Source: Burkholderia mayonis
GTDB taxonomy: Bacteria; Pseudomonadota; Gammaproteobacteria; Burkholderiales; Burkholderiaceae
Length of the DNA: 64,000 bases
Assembly: GCF_001523745.2 (NCBI RefSeq)
Contig: NZ_CP013387.1
Span: 2,170,001-2,234,000 of the forward strand
Reading direction: 5' to 3'
In this document: one piece after another, positions 8,658 through 16,919 of the stretch
How the letters are laid out: every line of letters begins with the position of its first letter
Numbering within the stretch: position 1 is the stretch's first letter
The notes under the pieces: generated by a model
Databases searched by the model: none
What the model was told of the DNA's origin: nothing
Seen by the model: the letters and a program-made list of their open reading frames with translations, nothing else
Translations under genes and position numbers: made by a program

Positions 8658-8754
8658 CGACGCCCGCCGGCGCCACGCGGCGCCGGCCCCTCTTCCGCCC
8701 TTTTCGCGACACCGGCGCGCCGCCGGCACGCCAACCCGAACCAACGTCTCTTGC

Positions 8755-9750
8755 ATGGCCGTTTTCACCGCAGTTTCCGACGCTGACCTCGCACTCTGGA
8801 TGCGCCACTACGATCTCGGCGACGTTGTCGCGTTCCGCGGCATCCCGTCCGGCATCGAGAACAGCAACTTCTTCCTGACGACCACGCGCGGCGAATACGT
8901 GCTCACGATCTTCGAGAACCTGACGGCCGGGCAACTGCCGTTCTACGTCGACTTGATGAGCCATCTCGCGAAGCACGGCGTGCCCGTGCCCGCGCCCGTC
9001 GCGCGCGACGACGGCACGCTGTTCGGCGAGCTGCACGGCAAGCCGGCCGCGATCGTCACGAAGCTCGAGGGCGCGGCGGAGCTCGCGCCGCGCGCCGAGC
9101 ACTGCGTCGAAGTCGGCCAGATGCTCGCGCGCCTGCACCTCGCGGGCCGCGACTATCCGCGGTATCAGCCGAACCTGCGCAGCCTGCCGTGGTGGCGCGA
9201 GACGGTGCCCGCGATTGCGCCGTTCATCACCGGCGAGCAGCGCGCGCTGCTGGAAAGCGAGCTCGCATACCAGGCCGCGCTCTTCGCATCCGACGACTAT
9301 GCGGCGCTGCCGGAAGGCCCATGCCATTGCGACCTGTTCCGCGACAACGCACTGTTCGCGCAAGCGGATCGGGGCACCGGGCATACGGTGCGGCTCGGCG
9401 GCTTCTTCGATTTCTACTTCGCCGGCTGCGACAAATGGCTGTTCGACGTCGCGGTGACGGTCAACGACTGGTGCGTCGATCTCGCGACGGGCGTGCTCGA
9501 CGCCGTGCGCGCCGACGCGCTGCTGCGCGCGTATCAGACGGTGCGCCCGTTCACGGCAGGCGAGCGGCGCCACTGGGGCGACATGCTGCGCGCAGGCGCG
9601 TACCGCTTCTGGGTGTCGCGCCTGTATGATTTCCACCTCCCCCGCGCCGCGCAGATGCTCAAGCCGCACGACCCGGGCCATTTCGAACGCATCCTGCGCG
9701 AACGCATCGCGCACGCGGGCACGCTCCCCGAGACCCACGCATGCAACTGA
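8755..9750 (+). CDS. thrB: Homoserine kinase (APH-fold type)
   Basis: 331 residues. It phosphorylates L-homoserine to O-phosphohomoserine in the threonine branch of the aspartate pathway. This is the ThrB2-type enzyme of the choline/aminoglycoside kinase fold used by many beta- and gammaproteobacteria, not the GHMP fold of E. coli ThrB. Visible motifs are [22 protein letters not shown] (ATP-binding lobe, residues 33-54), the catalytic HCDLFRDN (191-198) and FFDFYFAG (Mg-binding, DFG-like, near 215). The stop codon overlaps the next start by 10 bp, so the two genes are likely translationally coupled. Confidence 0.95.
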   Translation: MAVFTAVSDADLALWMRHYDLGDVVAFRGIPSGIENSNFFLTTTRGEYVLTIFENLTAGQLPFYVDLMSHLAKHGVPVPAPVARDDGTLFGELHGKPAAIVTKLEGAAELAPRAEHCVEVGQMLARLHLAGRDYPRYQPNLRSLPWWRETVPAIAPFITGEQRALLESELAYQAALFASDDYAALPEGPCHCDLFRDNALFAQADRGTGHTVRLGGFFDFYFAGCDKWLFDVAVTVNDWCVDLATGVLDAVRADALLRAYQTVRPFTAGERRHWGDMLRAGAYRFWVSRLYDFHLPRAAQMLKPHDPGHFERILRERIAHAGTLPETHACN

Positions 9751-10550
9751 TCGAAGTTCCCGCCAAGACCGGCTACGTGTGGTTCCGCCAGGGCATTTGG
9801 CTGTTCCGGCGGAATCCGCTCGCGTTCGTCACGCTGTTCTTCACGTACCTGCTCGCGATGATGCTGGTATCGCTCGTGCCGGTAATCGGCGCGGCGCTGC
9901 CGCTGTTGTTCATTCCCGGCATCGCGGTCGGCTTCATGGCGGCGTGCCGCGACACGATCGCAGGCAAGCAGGTGCTGCCGACGATCCTGATCGATGGCTT
10001 TCGCTCGTACGGCCCCGTCGTCACGCAGCGGCTCTTCGCGCTCGGCGGGATCTACATCGTGTCGATGGCGCTCGTGTTCGCGTGCTCGGCGCTCGGCGAC
10101 GGCGGCATGCTGCTGAAGATCATGTTCGGCCTCGGTGCCGAGAACCTCGAACCCGAAGCGCTCGCGTCGCCGGGCGTCGCCATTGCGGTGCTGATCGCGG
10201 CCGCGCTGTACATGCCGGTCGCAATGATGTTCTGGTTCGCGCCGGTGCTCACCGCGTGGCACGACATTCCGCCCGTGAAGGCGCTGTTCTTCAGCGTCGT
10301 GAGCTGCTGGCGCAACAAGGGCGCGTTCACGATCTACGGGCTGTTGTGGTTCGCGGTCGCGCTCGGCGTGTCGTTCGGGCTCGCCGCGCTGATGCAAGCG
10401 CTCGGCGCGGGCGCGTACGCACTCACGGTGATGATGCCAGCATCGATCATTATCACCGCAATGCTCTATTGCTCGTTCTACGCGACCTATCGCGGCTGCT
10501 ACGGCGTGCAGGAGCCGGGCGCGCCGAATCTTCCGGATTCTGCTCGGTAG
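9741..10550 (+). CDS. BPSS1780-family inner-membrane protein
   Basis: 269 residues with about six hydrophobic segments (for example [39 protein letters not shown] and ALFSVV-flanked helices up to [20 protein letters not shown]). The layout matches the BPSS1780 family of membrane proteins found next to homoserine kinase in Burkholderia. The N-terminus ([27 protein letters not shown]) is the family hallmark. No enzymatic motif is visible and the function is unknown. Overlap with thrB indicates one operon. Confidence 0.88.
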   Translation: MQLIEVPAKTGYVWFRQGIWLFRRNPLAFVTLFFTYLLAMMLVSLVPVIGAALPLLFIPGIAVGFMAACRDTIAGKQVLPTILIDGFRSYGPVVTQRLFALGGIYIVSMALVFACSALGDGGMLLKIMFGLGAENLEPEALASPGVAIAVLIAAALYMPVAMMFWFAPVLTAWHDIPPVKALFFSVVSCWRNKGAFTIYGLLWFAVALGVSFGLAALMQALGAGAYALTVMMPASIIITAMLYCSFYATYRGCYGVQEPGAPNLPDSAR

Positions 10551-10985
10551 GCAACGCGGACGGAGACGGCGCGGCGGCGCGGCGGCGCGGCCGAGCATGC
10601 ATCGCGTGCGTCAGTGCGTCGGGCGGAGTCGACGCTGAGGCCGCGGCGGGTGCTTTGACGGAAAAAGCGCCGATGACGCGGCGCTCAAGCCGATATTAAT
10701 GCCCGCTCGGATGCGGGCATCCGGCGCCATGTTGCCGATGTGACACGCGACGTAGCCGAACGACGCTCGCTCGGGTTTTCGACGCTGCGCCTCTTGCACA
10801 TTTCGTCGAATCCACGCCCAACCCGCGGCAACTTCGCTCCATTGGCCTCGCTGCCAAACTCGGCCCCTTGCCGCCGTCGATCGATCCATCCCCCTTTTGA
10901 CCACCCAGCACCTCTCGCCAACCGGCACGATCAGGCGCAAAATCATTAGGACTCTAATTTTTTGCACATTACAGAAAATCTCGCC
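10551..10985. other. Gap between the thrB operon and ohrR, with one hairpin
   Basis: No gene is supportable. An 8-bp perfect stem with a 6-nt loop (atgcccgc at 10699-10706, gcgggcat at 10713-10720) may be a processing or termination structure, but no U-run follows. The last 50 bp carry the ohrR promoter/operator (separate entry). Confidence 0.5.
10955..10974. promoter_or_regulatory. Candidate OhrR operator in front of ohrR
   Basis: TAATTTTTTGCACATTACAG lies 12 bp before the ohrR ATG. Apart from a 2-bp indel and one substitution it matches TAATTTGCACACTA at 11480-11493, downstream of ohrR and in front of the displaced ohr leader. OhrR proteins bind AT-rich sites overlapping their own and ohr promoters. 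A shared element at both places is what that model predicts. Confidence 0.5.
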
Positions 10986-11438
10986 ATGAACGACTCGCCG
11001 ACCTTCCCGCTCACGCTCGACGACCAGCTCTGCTTCGCGCTCTATTCGACGTCGCTCGCGATGACGAAGGCGTACAAGCCGCTGCTCGACAAGCTCGCGC
11101 TCACCTATCCGCAGTACCTCGCGATGCTCGTGCTATGGGAATCCGACGACATGGCGGTCAAGGACATCGCCGCGCGGCTCAGCCTCGATCCGGCCACGGT
11201 CACGCCGCTCCTGAAGCGCCTGGAAGCGCTCGGTTACATCGAACGGGTGCGTGACACGAATGACGAGCGGATCGTCCACGCGCGGCTCACCACCGAAGGC
11301 GCCGCGCTGAAGCAGAAGGCCCGCTCCGTGCCTGCCGAGCTGTTTTGCGCGATGCGACAGACGCCCGATTTCCTGATCCGCCTGCGCGAGGATCTCACGC
11401 GGCTGCGACAAGCGCTCTCGGACGCCAGCGACGCCTGA
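10986..11438 (+). CDS. ohrR: Organic hydroperoxide sensor/repressor OhrR (MarR family)
   Basis: 150 residues. A MarR-type winged-helix repressor that senses organic hydroperoxides through cysteine oxidation and controls ohr. The reactive Cys is in LDDQLCFALYST (residue 16 of this start), the position conserved in OhrR. A second Cys (LFCAMRQ, about residue 121) lies where two-Cys OhrRs carry the resolving Cys, suggesting intersubunit disulfide control. The wing/recognition helix region reads SLDPATVTPLLKRLEALGYIERVRDTNDERIVHARLT. The ATG at 10986 is preferred over 10962 because MNDSP.. is the usual OhrR length. The partner ohr follows but is now separated by an insertion element. Confidence 0.93.
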   Translation: MNDSPTFPLTLDDQLCFALYSTSLAMTKAYKPLLDKLALTYPQYLAMLVLWESDDMAVKDIAARLSLDPATVTPLLKRLEALGYIERVRDTNDERIVHARLTTEGAALKQKARSVPAELFCAMRQTPDFLIRLREDLTRLRQALSDASDA

Positions 11439-11478
11439 TCGACACGCGTTCGTCACCGTCGGATCGTACCCCGAAAAT

Positions 11479-11502
11479 TTAATTTGCACACTAATAATTA
11501 GT
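11479..11502. promoter_or_regulatory. Original ohr promoter/operator region, now cut off from ohr
   Basis: An AT-rich stretch (TTAATTTGCACACTAATAAT and on to about 11510) sits between ohrR and the leader that ends taggagaattgaaatga at 11580. It shares a core with the site in front of ohrR. Before the IS110 insertion this would have driven ohr through the AGGAG ribosome-binding site at 11565-11569. Transcripts starting here must now cross 1.4 kb of element before reaching ohr. Confidence 0.5.
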
Positions 11503-11576
11503 TAGATATATTTCTGTCGTGGCCCGCGCTTCGCAATTCGCCGGGCCCTTTCCCCTCACGAAGTAGGAGAATTGAA

Positions 11577-13007
11577 ATGAGCGCGCCCCCCCCCGTGAAC
11601 GTGAGAGCAGAGGCAGGAGGATCCTCACGGGCCAACGCCATCGAAGTGCCCAGGTGGGAAATGCGCGCATTTCCCGGCAACCGGAGGATCCACGAGGAAC
11701 GGTATGGCCGTGGGCGTGGACATCGCCAAGCAGGTTTTCCAGGTGCATTACGTCGATCAGACAAGCGGAGAGATCGTGAACCGGCCGATCAAGCGGGCCG
11801 AGTTTCTCGAGCACTTCGCGAACCGTGCGCCGTGCCTGATCGGGATGGAAGCGTGCGGCGGTGCGCACCACTGGGCCCGGCAACTCTGACGAGGATGGGT
11901 CATGAGGTCAGGCTGATGCCAGCCGAGTTCGTGAAGGCGTTCAACATCCGCAACAAGAACGATGCGGCAGACGCGCGGGCGATCTGGCTGGCGGTGTAGC
12001 AGCCAGGCAAGCCGGTCGCGGTGAAAACCGAAATGCAGCAGGCCATGTTGGCGCTGCACCGGATGCGCGAGCAGCTTGTGAAGTTCCGCACGATGCAGAT
12101 CAACGGACTGCGTGGCCTGCTGACGGAATACGGCGAAGTGACGAGCAAGGGGCGAGCAGCACTGGACAAGGAGATACCAGCGGCACTTGGCCGAATTGCG
12201 GAGCGCCTGCCAGCGGCACTGATCGATACGCTGCGCGAGCAGTGGAACGGGTTGGCAAAGCTCGACGAGCAGGTTGCCGAGATCGAACGCCGGATGCGCG
12301 AATGGGAGAAGGAGGACAAGGCCGTGAAAGCGATCAGCGAGATCTCCGGTGTGGGGTTGCTGACCTCCACGGCAGCAGTCGCGATGATGGGCGATCCGAA
12401 GGCGTTCAAGTCCGGTCGCGAGTTTGCCGCGTGGGTCGGGTTGGCGCCAAAGCAGACCGGCTCGGGCGGCAAGGTGAACCTGCACGGCATCAGCAAGAGA
12501 GGCGACACGTATCTGCGCACGCTGCTGATTCACGGCGCGCGCAGCGTGGTGGCGAATGCGAAGCAGCCCGACCCGTGGATCGAGCAGATGAAGAAGCGGC
12601 GACCGACGAATATGGTGATCGTCGCGCTGGCGAACAAGATGGCACGGACGATCTGGGCGGTGCTCGCCCATGACAGGCCGTACCGGAAGGACTACGTAAG
12701 CGTGAAGCCGGCTTGAACGGCTCACGCGAGGTAGAAGTTCAACGCTTAACACAGGGTGAACGTCGAAAGGTTGCGCAGTAATCGAGTGTGATGACAAGCC
12801 AGGTAGGACCGGGACTCGCTAAACCTGCATGCCGTGTAGAGCTTCGAGCTCGCCAGGAGAATGAGGTGCGAGTCAGCGTATTTCATAGGGGTCCGCAGCG
12901 GGCAGTATCGGCTGCAACAAGGCCGAATATAGAGCTGCAGCCCATCCTGTCAAGTCTGACCACACGAAAACTGTTGCAAACGGGACGCGTTCATATAGGC
13001 AGCATGA
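11577..13007 (+). mobile_element. IS110-family element inserted at the ohr start codon (decayed)
   Basis: The DNA between the ohrR-side leader and ohr is an IS110-like element of about 1.42 kb. The 4-bp sequence ATGA occurs at both junctions: 11577-11580, directly after a good ribosome-binding site (aggagaattgaa), and 13004-13007, as the first bases of ohr. This places the insertion precisely at the ohr start. Exact ends are inferred from this junction, not from recognised terminal sequences; IS110 elements often lack inverted repeats. The 12717-13003 part is non-coding element sequence. The transposase inside is inactivated. Confidence 0.75.
11704..12716 (+). pseudogene. IS110-family transposase, frameshifted and with an amber stop
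   Basis: Three collinear fragments of one IS110 transposase are visible. First is MAVGVDIAKQVFQVHYVD..GMEACGGAHHWARQL (11704-11886, RuvC-like DEDD domain). Next, in another frame, is TRMGHEVRLMPAEFVKAFNIRNKNDAADARAIWLAV (to 11996). Last, after a TAG at 11997, is QPGKPVAVKTEMQQAMLALHR (from 12000 on) with the C-terminal Transposase_20 domain (ISGVGLLTSTAAVAMMGDPKAFKSGREFAAWVGL and HGARS). The frame change at about 11885 fits duplication of CT (caactctgacg versus caactgacg). The TAG fits a CAG-to-TAG change in AVQQPGKP. It cannot move itself. Confidence 0.88.
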
Positions 13008-13423
13008 ACATTCTGTACAAGACGGCGGCAACCAGCACCGGCGGCCGCGACGGCCGCGCGACGACCCATGACCAGAAGCTCGACGTGAAGCTTGCCGCGC
13101 CGCGCGAACTCGGCGGCGCGGGCGCCGAAGGCACGAATCCCGAGCAACTCTTCGCCGCCGGTTACTCGGCATGCTTCCTGAGCGCGATGAAGTATGTCGC
13201 AGGCCAAAACAAGCAGACGCTGCCCGCCGACACGACCGTTACAGCCGAAGTGGGCATCGGCCCGAACGAGGAAGGTGGGTTTGCGCTCGACGTCGAGCTG
13301 CGCGTCGCGCTGCCCGGTCTCGACGCAGCGGCAGCAAAGGCGCTCGTCGATCGCGCGCACCAGGTGTGTCCATACTCGAACGCGACTCGCAACAACGTCG
13401 CGGTGCGCCTCGTCGTCGCGTAA
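13004..13423 (+). CDS. ohr: Organic hydroperoxide reductase Ohr
   Basis: 139 residues, full length for Ohr (OsmC/Ohr family). It detoxifies organic and lipid hydroperoxides using two redox cysteines, both present: FAAGYSACFLSAMK (peroxidatic, residue 60) and HQVCPYSNATRNN (about residue 125). The catalytic Arg is in the N-terminal TSTGGRDGRA region. The protein begins MNILYKTAATSTGGRDGRA, the normal Ohr start, so the IS110 insertion immediately upstream left coding intact. The native AGGAG and OhrR-controlled promoter are now 1.4 kb away. The new upstream sequence (ataggcagc) gives only a weak ribosome-binding site, so expression is probably altered. Confidence 0.95.
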   Translation: MNILYKTAATSTGGRDGRATTHDQKLDVKLAAPRELGGAGAEGTNPEQLFAAGYSACFLSAMKYVAGQNKQTLPADTTVTAEVGIGPNEEGGFALDVELRVALPGLDAAAAKALVDRAHQVCPYSNATRNNVAVRLVVA

Positions 13424-13458
13424 CGCTGCGCGCGGCGGGCGAGCGCCGAAAAGACAAA

Positions 13459-13500
13459 GAGGGCACGCCGGTCATCGAGCCGGCGCGCCCTCTTCAGTTT
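13459..13500 (+). terminator. Terminator after ohr
   Basis: GAGGGCACGCCGG (13459-13471) pairs with CCGGCGCGCCCTC (13480-13492) with one A-C mismatch, followed by ttcagttt. It lies 35 bp after the ohr stop. The sequence between it and the DUF3563 remnant (13501-13543) is AT-rich and otherwise unremarkable. Confidence 0.75.
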
Positions 13501-13543
13501 GACAACTTTATGCGTATAAATTTAATACGCGCTTAACGCGGAA

Positions 13544-13703
13544 TCACGAGCGATCGAGCGCGGCTTCGCGGTCGAGCTTGCGCATGCGGAATTCGAGGTC
13601 GTACAGATCGGATGCGGCGGAAAGATACGCATCGGCGCGTTCCTTCGCGCGTTGCTCGGGCGACTTCGTCAGGAACAGGAACAGGCGGCTCAGCAAGTAC
13701 ATG
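13544..13703 (-). pseudogene. DUF3563-like small gene with a 1-base frameshift
   Basis: On the minus strand the start MYLLSRLF (ATG at 13703) and the body FLFLTKSPEQRAKERADAYL, SAASDLYDLEFRMRKLDREA and ALDRS (stop at 13544-13546) together match the layout of the roughly 50-residue DUF3563 proteins common in Burkholderia. They lie in different frames: one extra T in the ttt at about 13680-13682 breaks the join. No other start exists in the body frame (a TGA precedes it at 13691-13693). This is either a genuine frameshift or a sequencing error. The family has no known function. Confidence 0.6.
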
Positions 13704-13799
13704 ATCGGTCACTCCAATCCAAGGGTTTTATCTTAGGTATTTACCCGTATTATAGGGAAAACCCTGACCTCGAGCCAACCGCTTTCGAAGCGTGCGTCG

Positions 13800-14927
13800 T
13801 TACGACGCGACAACCGCCCTCGCGCGCGACGCAAAAAACGACCAGATCAGCTCGCTCGCGTCCGGACCGGTCGCCGAGTGGAACGGCACGCTGTCGTCGC
13901 CGCCCGACCACGCGTGCGCGAGGCCTTGAACCCGGCAGAGGCGCACGACGGATTCACCGTCGCACCGGTAGTCGATCGTGTGCACGTCGGCCGCGCGCGC
14001 CTCGAAGCGCTTGACGCCCGTCGGTTCGCCTTCGGTGTCGGCGAGGCCGTTCAGCCGCAGAAACTGGACCGCGAGCTCGTCCGCATTCTTCGGTGCGACG
14101 ACGCGGTCATCGTCGCCATGCATGATGAGGGCCGGCATCCCCGGATGCGCGCCCGGCTCCACGAGCGCGTCGACGACGACGGCAGGATTGCGGTGCAGGC
14201 CGCGGCGCATCACGTCCATCGCGGTGATCCCGGAGTGAGCGTCGCCGAACGCGGGTCCCGAATGGAGCGCCACGGCCGCAAAACGCTGCGGGAAATGCAG
14301 CGAGAGCAGCGACACGAGCCCCGCGCCCGCCGACATGCCGGCCGCATAGACACGCGACGCATCGAAGCCGCGTTCGGCAACGAGCGCGTCGACGAGCACG
14401 GCGACCGCCTGCGCTTCGCCGCGCCCACCGTGCGCGGTGTCGTCGTACCAATGCCAGCAGCCGTGTGCATGCGCGTTGAGCGATTGCTCCGGATAGAGCA
14501 CCGCGAAGCCGTATCGATCGGCGAGCAGGTTCATCCGCGTGCCTTGCGCGAACTGATCCATGTCCTGCTTGCAGCCGTGCAGCATCACGACGAGCGGCAG
14601 GCCTTCCGCGTCCGCTCCGGACGGTACGTACAGGCCGTATTCGAGATGCTTGACGAAGCGCCCGAATGCGGGCGGCAGCGGGTGATCGGCGCGAGTCCAT
14701 TCGCCGTCCGCCCATGCGGCCGCGCGCGGCCGGACACGGGACTCGCGCGCGACAGGCGGCGCCGGTTCAGCGGGCGCTGCGACGGCAGCGGCAATCGGTC
14801 CGGCGAACGGCCAGTCGGTCGCCATCTTTTGGGCAGCCTTCAGAGCGGACTTCGACGTCCGCGAGTTCGGCATGTGCAGCATGCGTTTCACGCCGCCCAG
14901 CCAGAGTTTCGTCAGACTTTTGGTCAT
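13800..14927 (-). CDS. PHB-depolymerase-family esterase
   Basis: 375 residues from the ATG at 14927 (MTKSLTKLWLGGVKRM); a longer frame from 15005 adds 26 unlikely residues. The alpha/beta-hydrolase core belongs to the esterase PHB / feruloyl-esterase-like depolymerase family. It shows the oxyanion region VVMLHGCKQDMDQFAQGTRMN, the nucleophile box AAGMSAGAG, Asp in HGDDDRVV and a late His in GLAHAWSGGD. The N-terminal 80 residues are basic and Ala/Pro-rich with no classical signal peptide. This suggests a cytoplasmic or granule-associated polyhydroxybutyrate depolymerase, or a related esterase. The nearest gene upstream is divergent. Confidence 0.88.
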   Translation of the reverse strand: MTKSLTKLWLGGVKRMLHMPNSRTSKSALKAAQKMATDWPFAGPIAAAVAAPAEPAPPVARESRVRPRAAAWADGEWTRADHPLPPAFGRFVKHLEYGLYVPSGADAEGLPLVVMLHGCKQDMDQFAQGTRMNLLADRYGFAVLYPEQSLNAHAHGCWHWYDDTAHGGRGEAQAVAVLVDALVAERGFDASRVYAAGMSAGAGLVSLLSLHFPQRFAAVALHSGPAFGDAHSGITAMDVMRRGLHRNPAVVVDALVEPGAHPGMPALIMHGDDDRVVAPKNADELAVQFLRLNGLADTEGEPTGVKRFEARAADVHTIDYRCDGESVVRLCRVQGLAHAWSGGDDSVPFHSATGPDASELIWSFFASRARAVVAS

Positions 14928-15177
14928 CGGTCGGGGCTCGCAGTCAGAAATTAGGGACGCCGCAATGGGCGCAATCATTTTGGTTTGTGCAATGCACAAT
15001 AACACTGTTTCTGGGATTTATCCCGACACCCGATAGTTCCCCACCGGCCTCCGATCGGAGCACGGCCCACGACGACCTGTATACTGGGCGCTCGCGCTTG
15101 TCTTCGTTGTAGTCGCTATTGACGGCTCATGCGTTAAGCAAGTATCCCGCATTTCCCGTACCTGCCCGCAGCCCCCG

Positions 15178-15873
15178 ATGTTCGATTTGCCGCCCCGTCT
15201 GTGGATCTCGATCACCGCCCTAGGCGGTGCCGGCCTGACCCTGCCCCTCGCCATCACGATCGCCGTCTGGCTCGCGCTCGGCTATTCGCTTCGCCGCGCC
15301 GCCGCATGGCTCGCCGTGCTGGGCGTCGCGATCGGTATCGTCGCGCTCACGAAAATCGCGTTCCTCGGCTGGGGCATCGGCGTGCGCGCGTGGGATTTCA
15401 CGGGCTTCAGCGGTCATGCGATGCTGTCGACATCAGTCTATCCGGTCGCGATGTTCCTGGCGCTCGCTCGTGCGAAACCGGCGGTGCGCATCGCCGGTAT
15501 CGTGGTCGGGCTCGCGGCGGGCATCGCCGTCGGGCTGTCGCGCGTCGCGCTCGACGCGCATTCGCCGTCCGAGGCGGTCACGGGCTGCATCATCGGCGCC
15601 GTCGCCGCGCTGTCGTTCATCGCCGGCTCGTGGCATGCGATGCCGCACCGCTGGTCGGCGCCCGCCGTCGCGACGAGCCTCGTGGCCGTCACGATCGCGC
15701 TGCACGGAGTCACCGTGCCGTCGCATCGCTGGGTCACCGCGGTCGCGCTGCAGCTTTCCGGCCACGAGCGTCCGTATGTGCGGGCGCGCTGGAAAGCGAA
15801 TCCGAACTACCGGCCCGCGTCGCGACCGGCCCAGCAACAGACGCTCGGCATGCCGACGGCGGTCCGCGCGTAA
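15178..15873 (+). CDS. PAP2-family membrane phosphatase
   Basis: 231 residues with five or six membrane segments. PAP2 signature parts are present: FSGHAMLS (motif with the catalytic His) and SRVALDAHSPSEAVTG (third motif, with Arg, His and the acid pair). The first KxxxxxxRP motif is not obvious, so this may be a divergent member. The family dephosphorylates lipid phosphates such as undecaprenyl diphosphate or phosphatidic acid at the membrane. The C-terminal tail (HERPYVRARWKANPNYRP) is basic. The gene is separate from the mod genes downstream. Confidence 0.85.
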   Translation: MFDLPPRLWISITALGGAGLTLPLAITIAVWLALGYSLRRAAAWLAVLGVAIGIVALTKIAFLGWGIGVRAWDFTGFSGHAMLSTSVYPVAMFLALARAKPAVRIAGIVVGLAAGIAVGLSRVALDAHSPSEAVTGCIIGAVAALSFIAGSWHAMPHRWSAPAVATSLVAVTIALHGVTVPSHRWVTAVALQLSGHERPYVRARWKANPNYRPASRPAQQQTLGMPTAVRA

Positions 15874-15910
15874 AGCAGGCCGGGAAGCCGCCGAGCGTTT
15901 CCGCGATCCT

Positions 15911-15958
15911 GCTGTTCCGCTGTTCCGCTGTTCCGCTGTTCCGCTGTTCCGCTGTTCC
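15911..15958. repeat. Octanucleotide tandem repeat, six perfect GCTGTTCC units
   Basis: Six uninterrupted 8-bp copies (15911-15958) lie in the gap between the PAP2 gene and modA. Such short arrays vary in copy number between strains and are used as VNTR markers in Burkholderia. It is 90 bp upstream of the ModE operator, so length changes could affect spacing but probably not expression. Confidence 0.95.
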
Positions 15959-16048
15959 GCTGCCCAATTGTCCCGCTTCCCGCCGTCCTAAGCCGCCCTT
16001 CGCGCGCTGCGGCGTCATGCAGCACCAACACAGTACGAAAACCCGGGG

Positions 16049-16073
16049 CGTTATAACCTCGCCTATATTACGA
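16049..16073. promoter_or_regulatory. ModE operator in front of modABC
   Basis: CGTTATAACCTCGCCTATAT followed by TACGA. The half-sites CGTTATA and TATTACG are near-palindromic around an 8-10 bp spacer. They closely resemble the E. coli modA operator, which also has CGTTATA, a TCGCCTA core and ATAACG. It lies 34-58 bp before the modA ATG and overlaps a TATATT that could be the -10 box. Molybdate-loaded ModE would repress here. Confidence 0.8.
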
Positions 16074-16106
16074 TTACGGTTTTCCTCCACGTCATTGTTT
16101 CCCGCC

Positions 16107-16907
16107 ATGTCCGCTCCCGTCCGTTCCGCCCGCCGATTGTTCCTGCGTCTCGCGACGCTGTCCGCGCTCGCGGCCGGCTTCGCCGCTCCGGCCGCACATG
16201 CCGCCGACGAACTCGTCGTATCGGCCGCGGCGAGCCTGACCAATGCGTTCAAGGCAGTCGGCGACGCCTACGAGAAGCAGCATCCGGGCACGAAGATCCT
16301 GTTCAACTTCGGCGCGTCCGACGTGCTGATGCAGCAGATCGCGAAGGGCGCGCCGGCCGACGTGTTCGCGTCGGCCGACCAGAAGGCGATGAATCGCGCG
16401 GTCGCCGAGCGCGTGATCGCCGACGGCACGCGCCGCGACTTCGCCGAGAACTCGCTGGTACTGATCGTGTCCACCGACAGCCGCGCGACCTTCGGCTCGC
16501 TGCGCGATCTGGCGGCGCCCGCCGTGAAGCGCGTCGCGTTCGGCGATCCGGCGTCGGTGCCCGTCGGCCGCTACACCGAGGGCGCGCTGAAGGCGGCCGG
16601 CGTGTGGAACGACGTAAGCGCGAAGGGCGTGCTCGCCGCGAACGTGCGTCAGAGCCTCGACTACGTCGCGCGCGGCGAAGTCGACGCGGGCTTCGTGTTC
16701 GGCACCGATGCGGCCGTGATGCCCGAGCGCGTGAAGGTCGCGCTGACCGTCCCGACGCAAACGCCGATCACCTATCCGATCGCCGTCGTCAAGGACAGCC
16801 GGCACGCGGGCGCCGCACGAGGCTTCGTCTCCTTCGTGCTGTCGCCAGCGGGCCAGGCGGTGCTCGCGAAGTACGGCTTCAAGCCGGCCGCGAACGCCGC
16901 GAACTGA
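16107..16907 (+). CDS. modA: Molybdate-binding periplasmic protein
   Basis: 266 residues. Signal peptide MSAPVRSARRLFLRLATLSALAAGFAAPAAHA with a twin-arginine-like run (SARRLFLRL), probably Sec exported. The mature protein shows the ModA pattern: ELVVSAAASLTNAF, FNFGASDVLMQQIAKGAPADVFASAD, and later SLDYVARGEVDAGFVFGTDA. The Ser/Ala residues in SAAASL and GASDVL line the molybdate/tungstate pocket. It delivers oxyanion to ModB. The first gene of modABC; modB starts 12 bp after the stop. Confidence 0.96.
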   Translation: MSAPVRSARRLFLRLATLSALAAGFAAPAAHAADELVVSAAASLTNAFKAVGDAYEKQHPGTKILFNFGASDVLMQQIAKGAPADVFASADQKAMNRAVAERVIADGTRRDFAENSLVLIVSTDSRATFGSLRDLAAPAVKRVAFGDPASVPVGRYTEGALKAAGVWNDVSAKGVLAANVRQSLDYVARGEVDAGFVFGTDAAVMPERVKVALTVPTQTPITYPIAVVKDSRHAGAARGFVSFVLSPAGQAVLAKYGFKPAANAAN

Positions 16908-16919
16908 TCGGGATACGCG

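Noticed and set aside
10611..10967. Minus-strand 118-codon frame upstream of ohrR
   Set aside because: Covers the ohrR promoter, no domain, low-quality composition; more likely intergenic.
15911..15958. Tandem repeats as a possible CRISPR array
   Set aside because: Unit is 8 bp without spacers and there are no cas genes; it is a simple tandem repeat.
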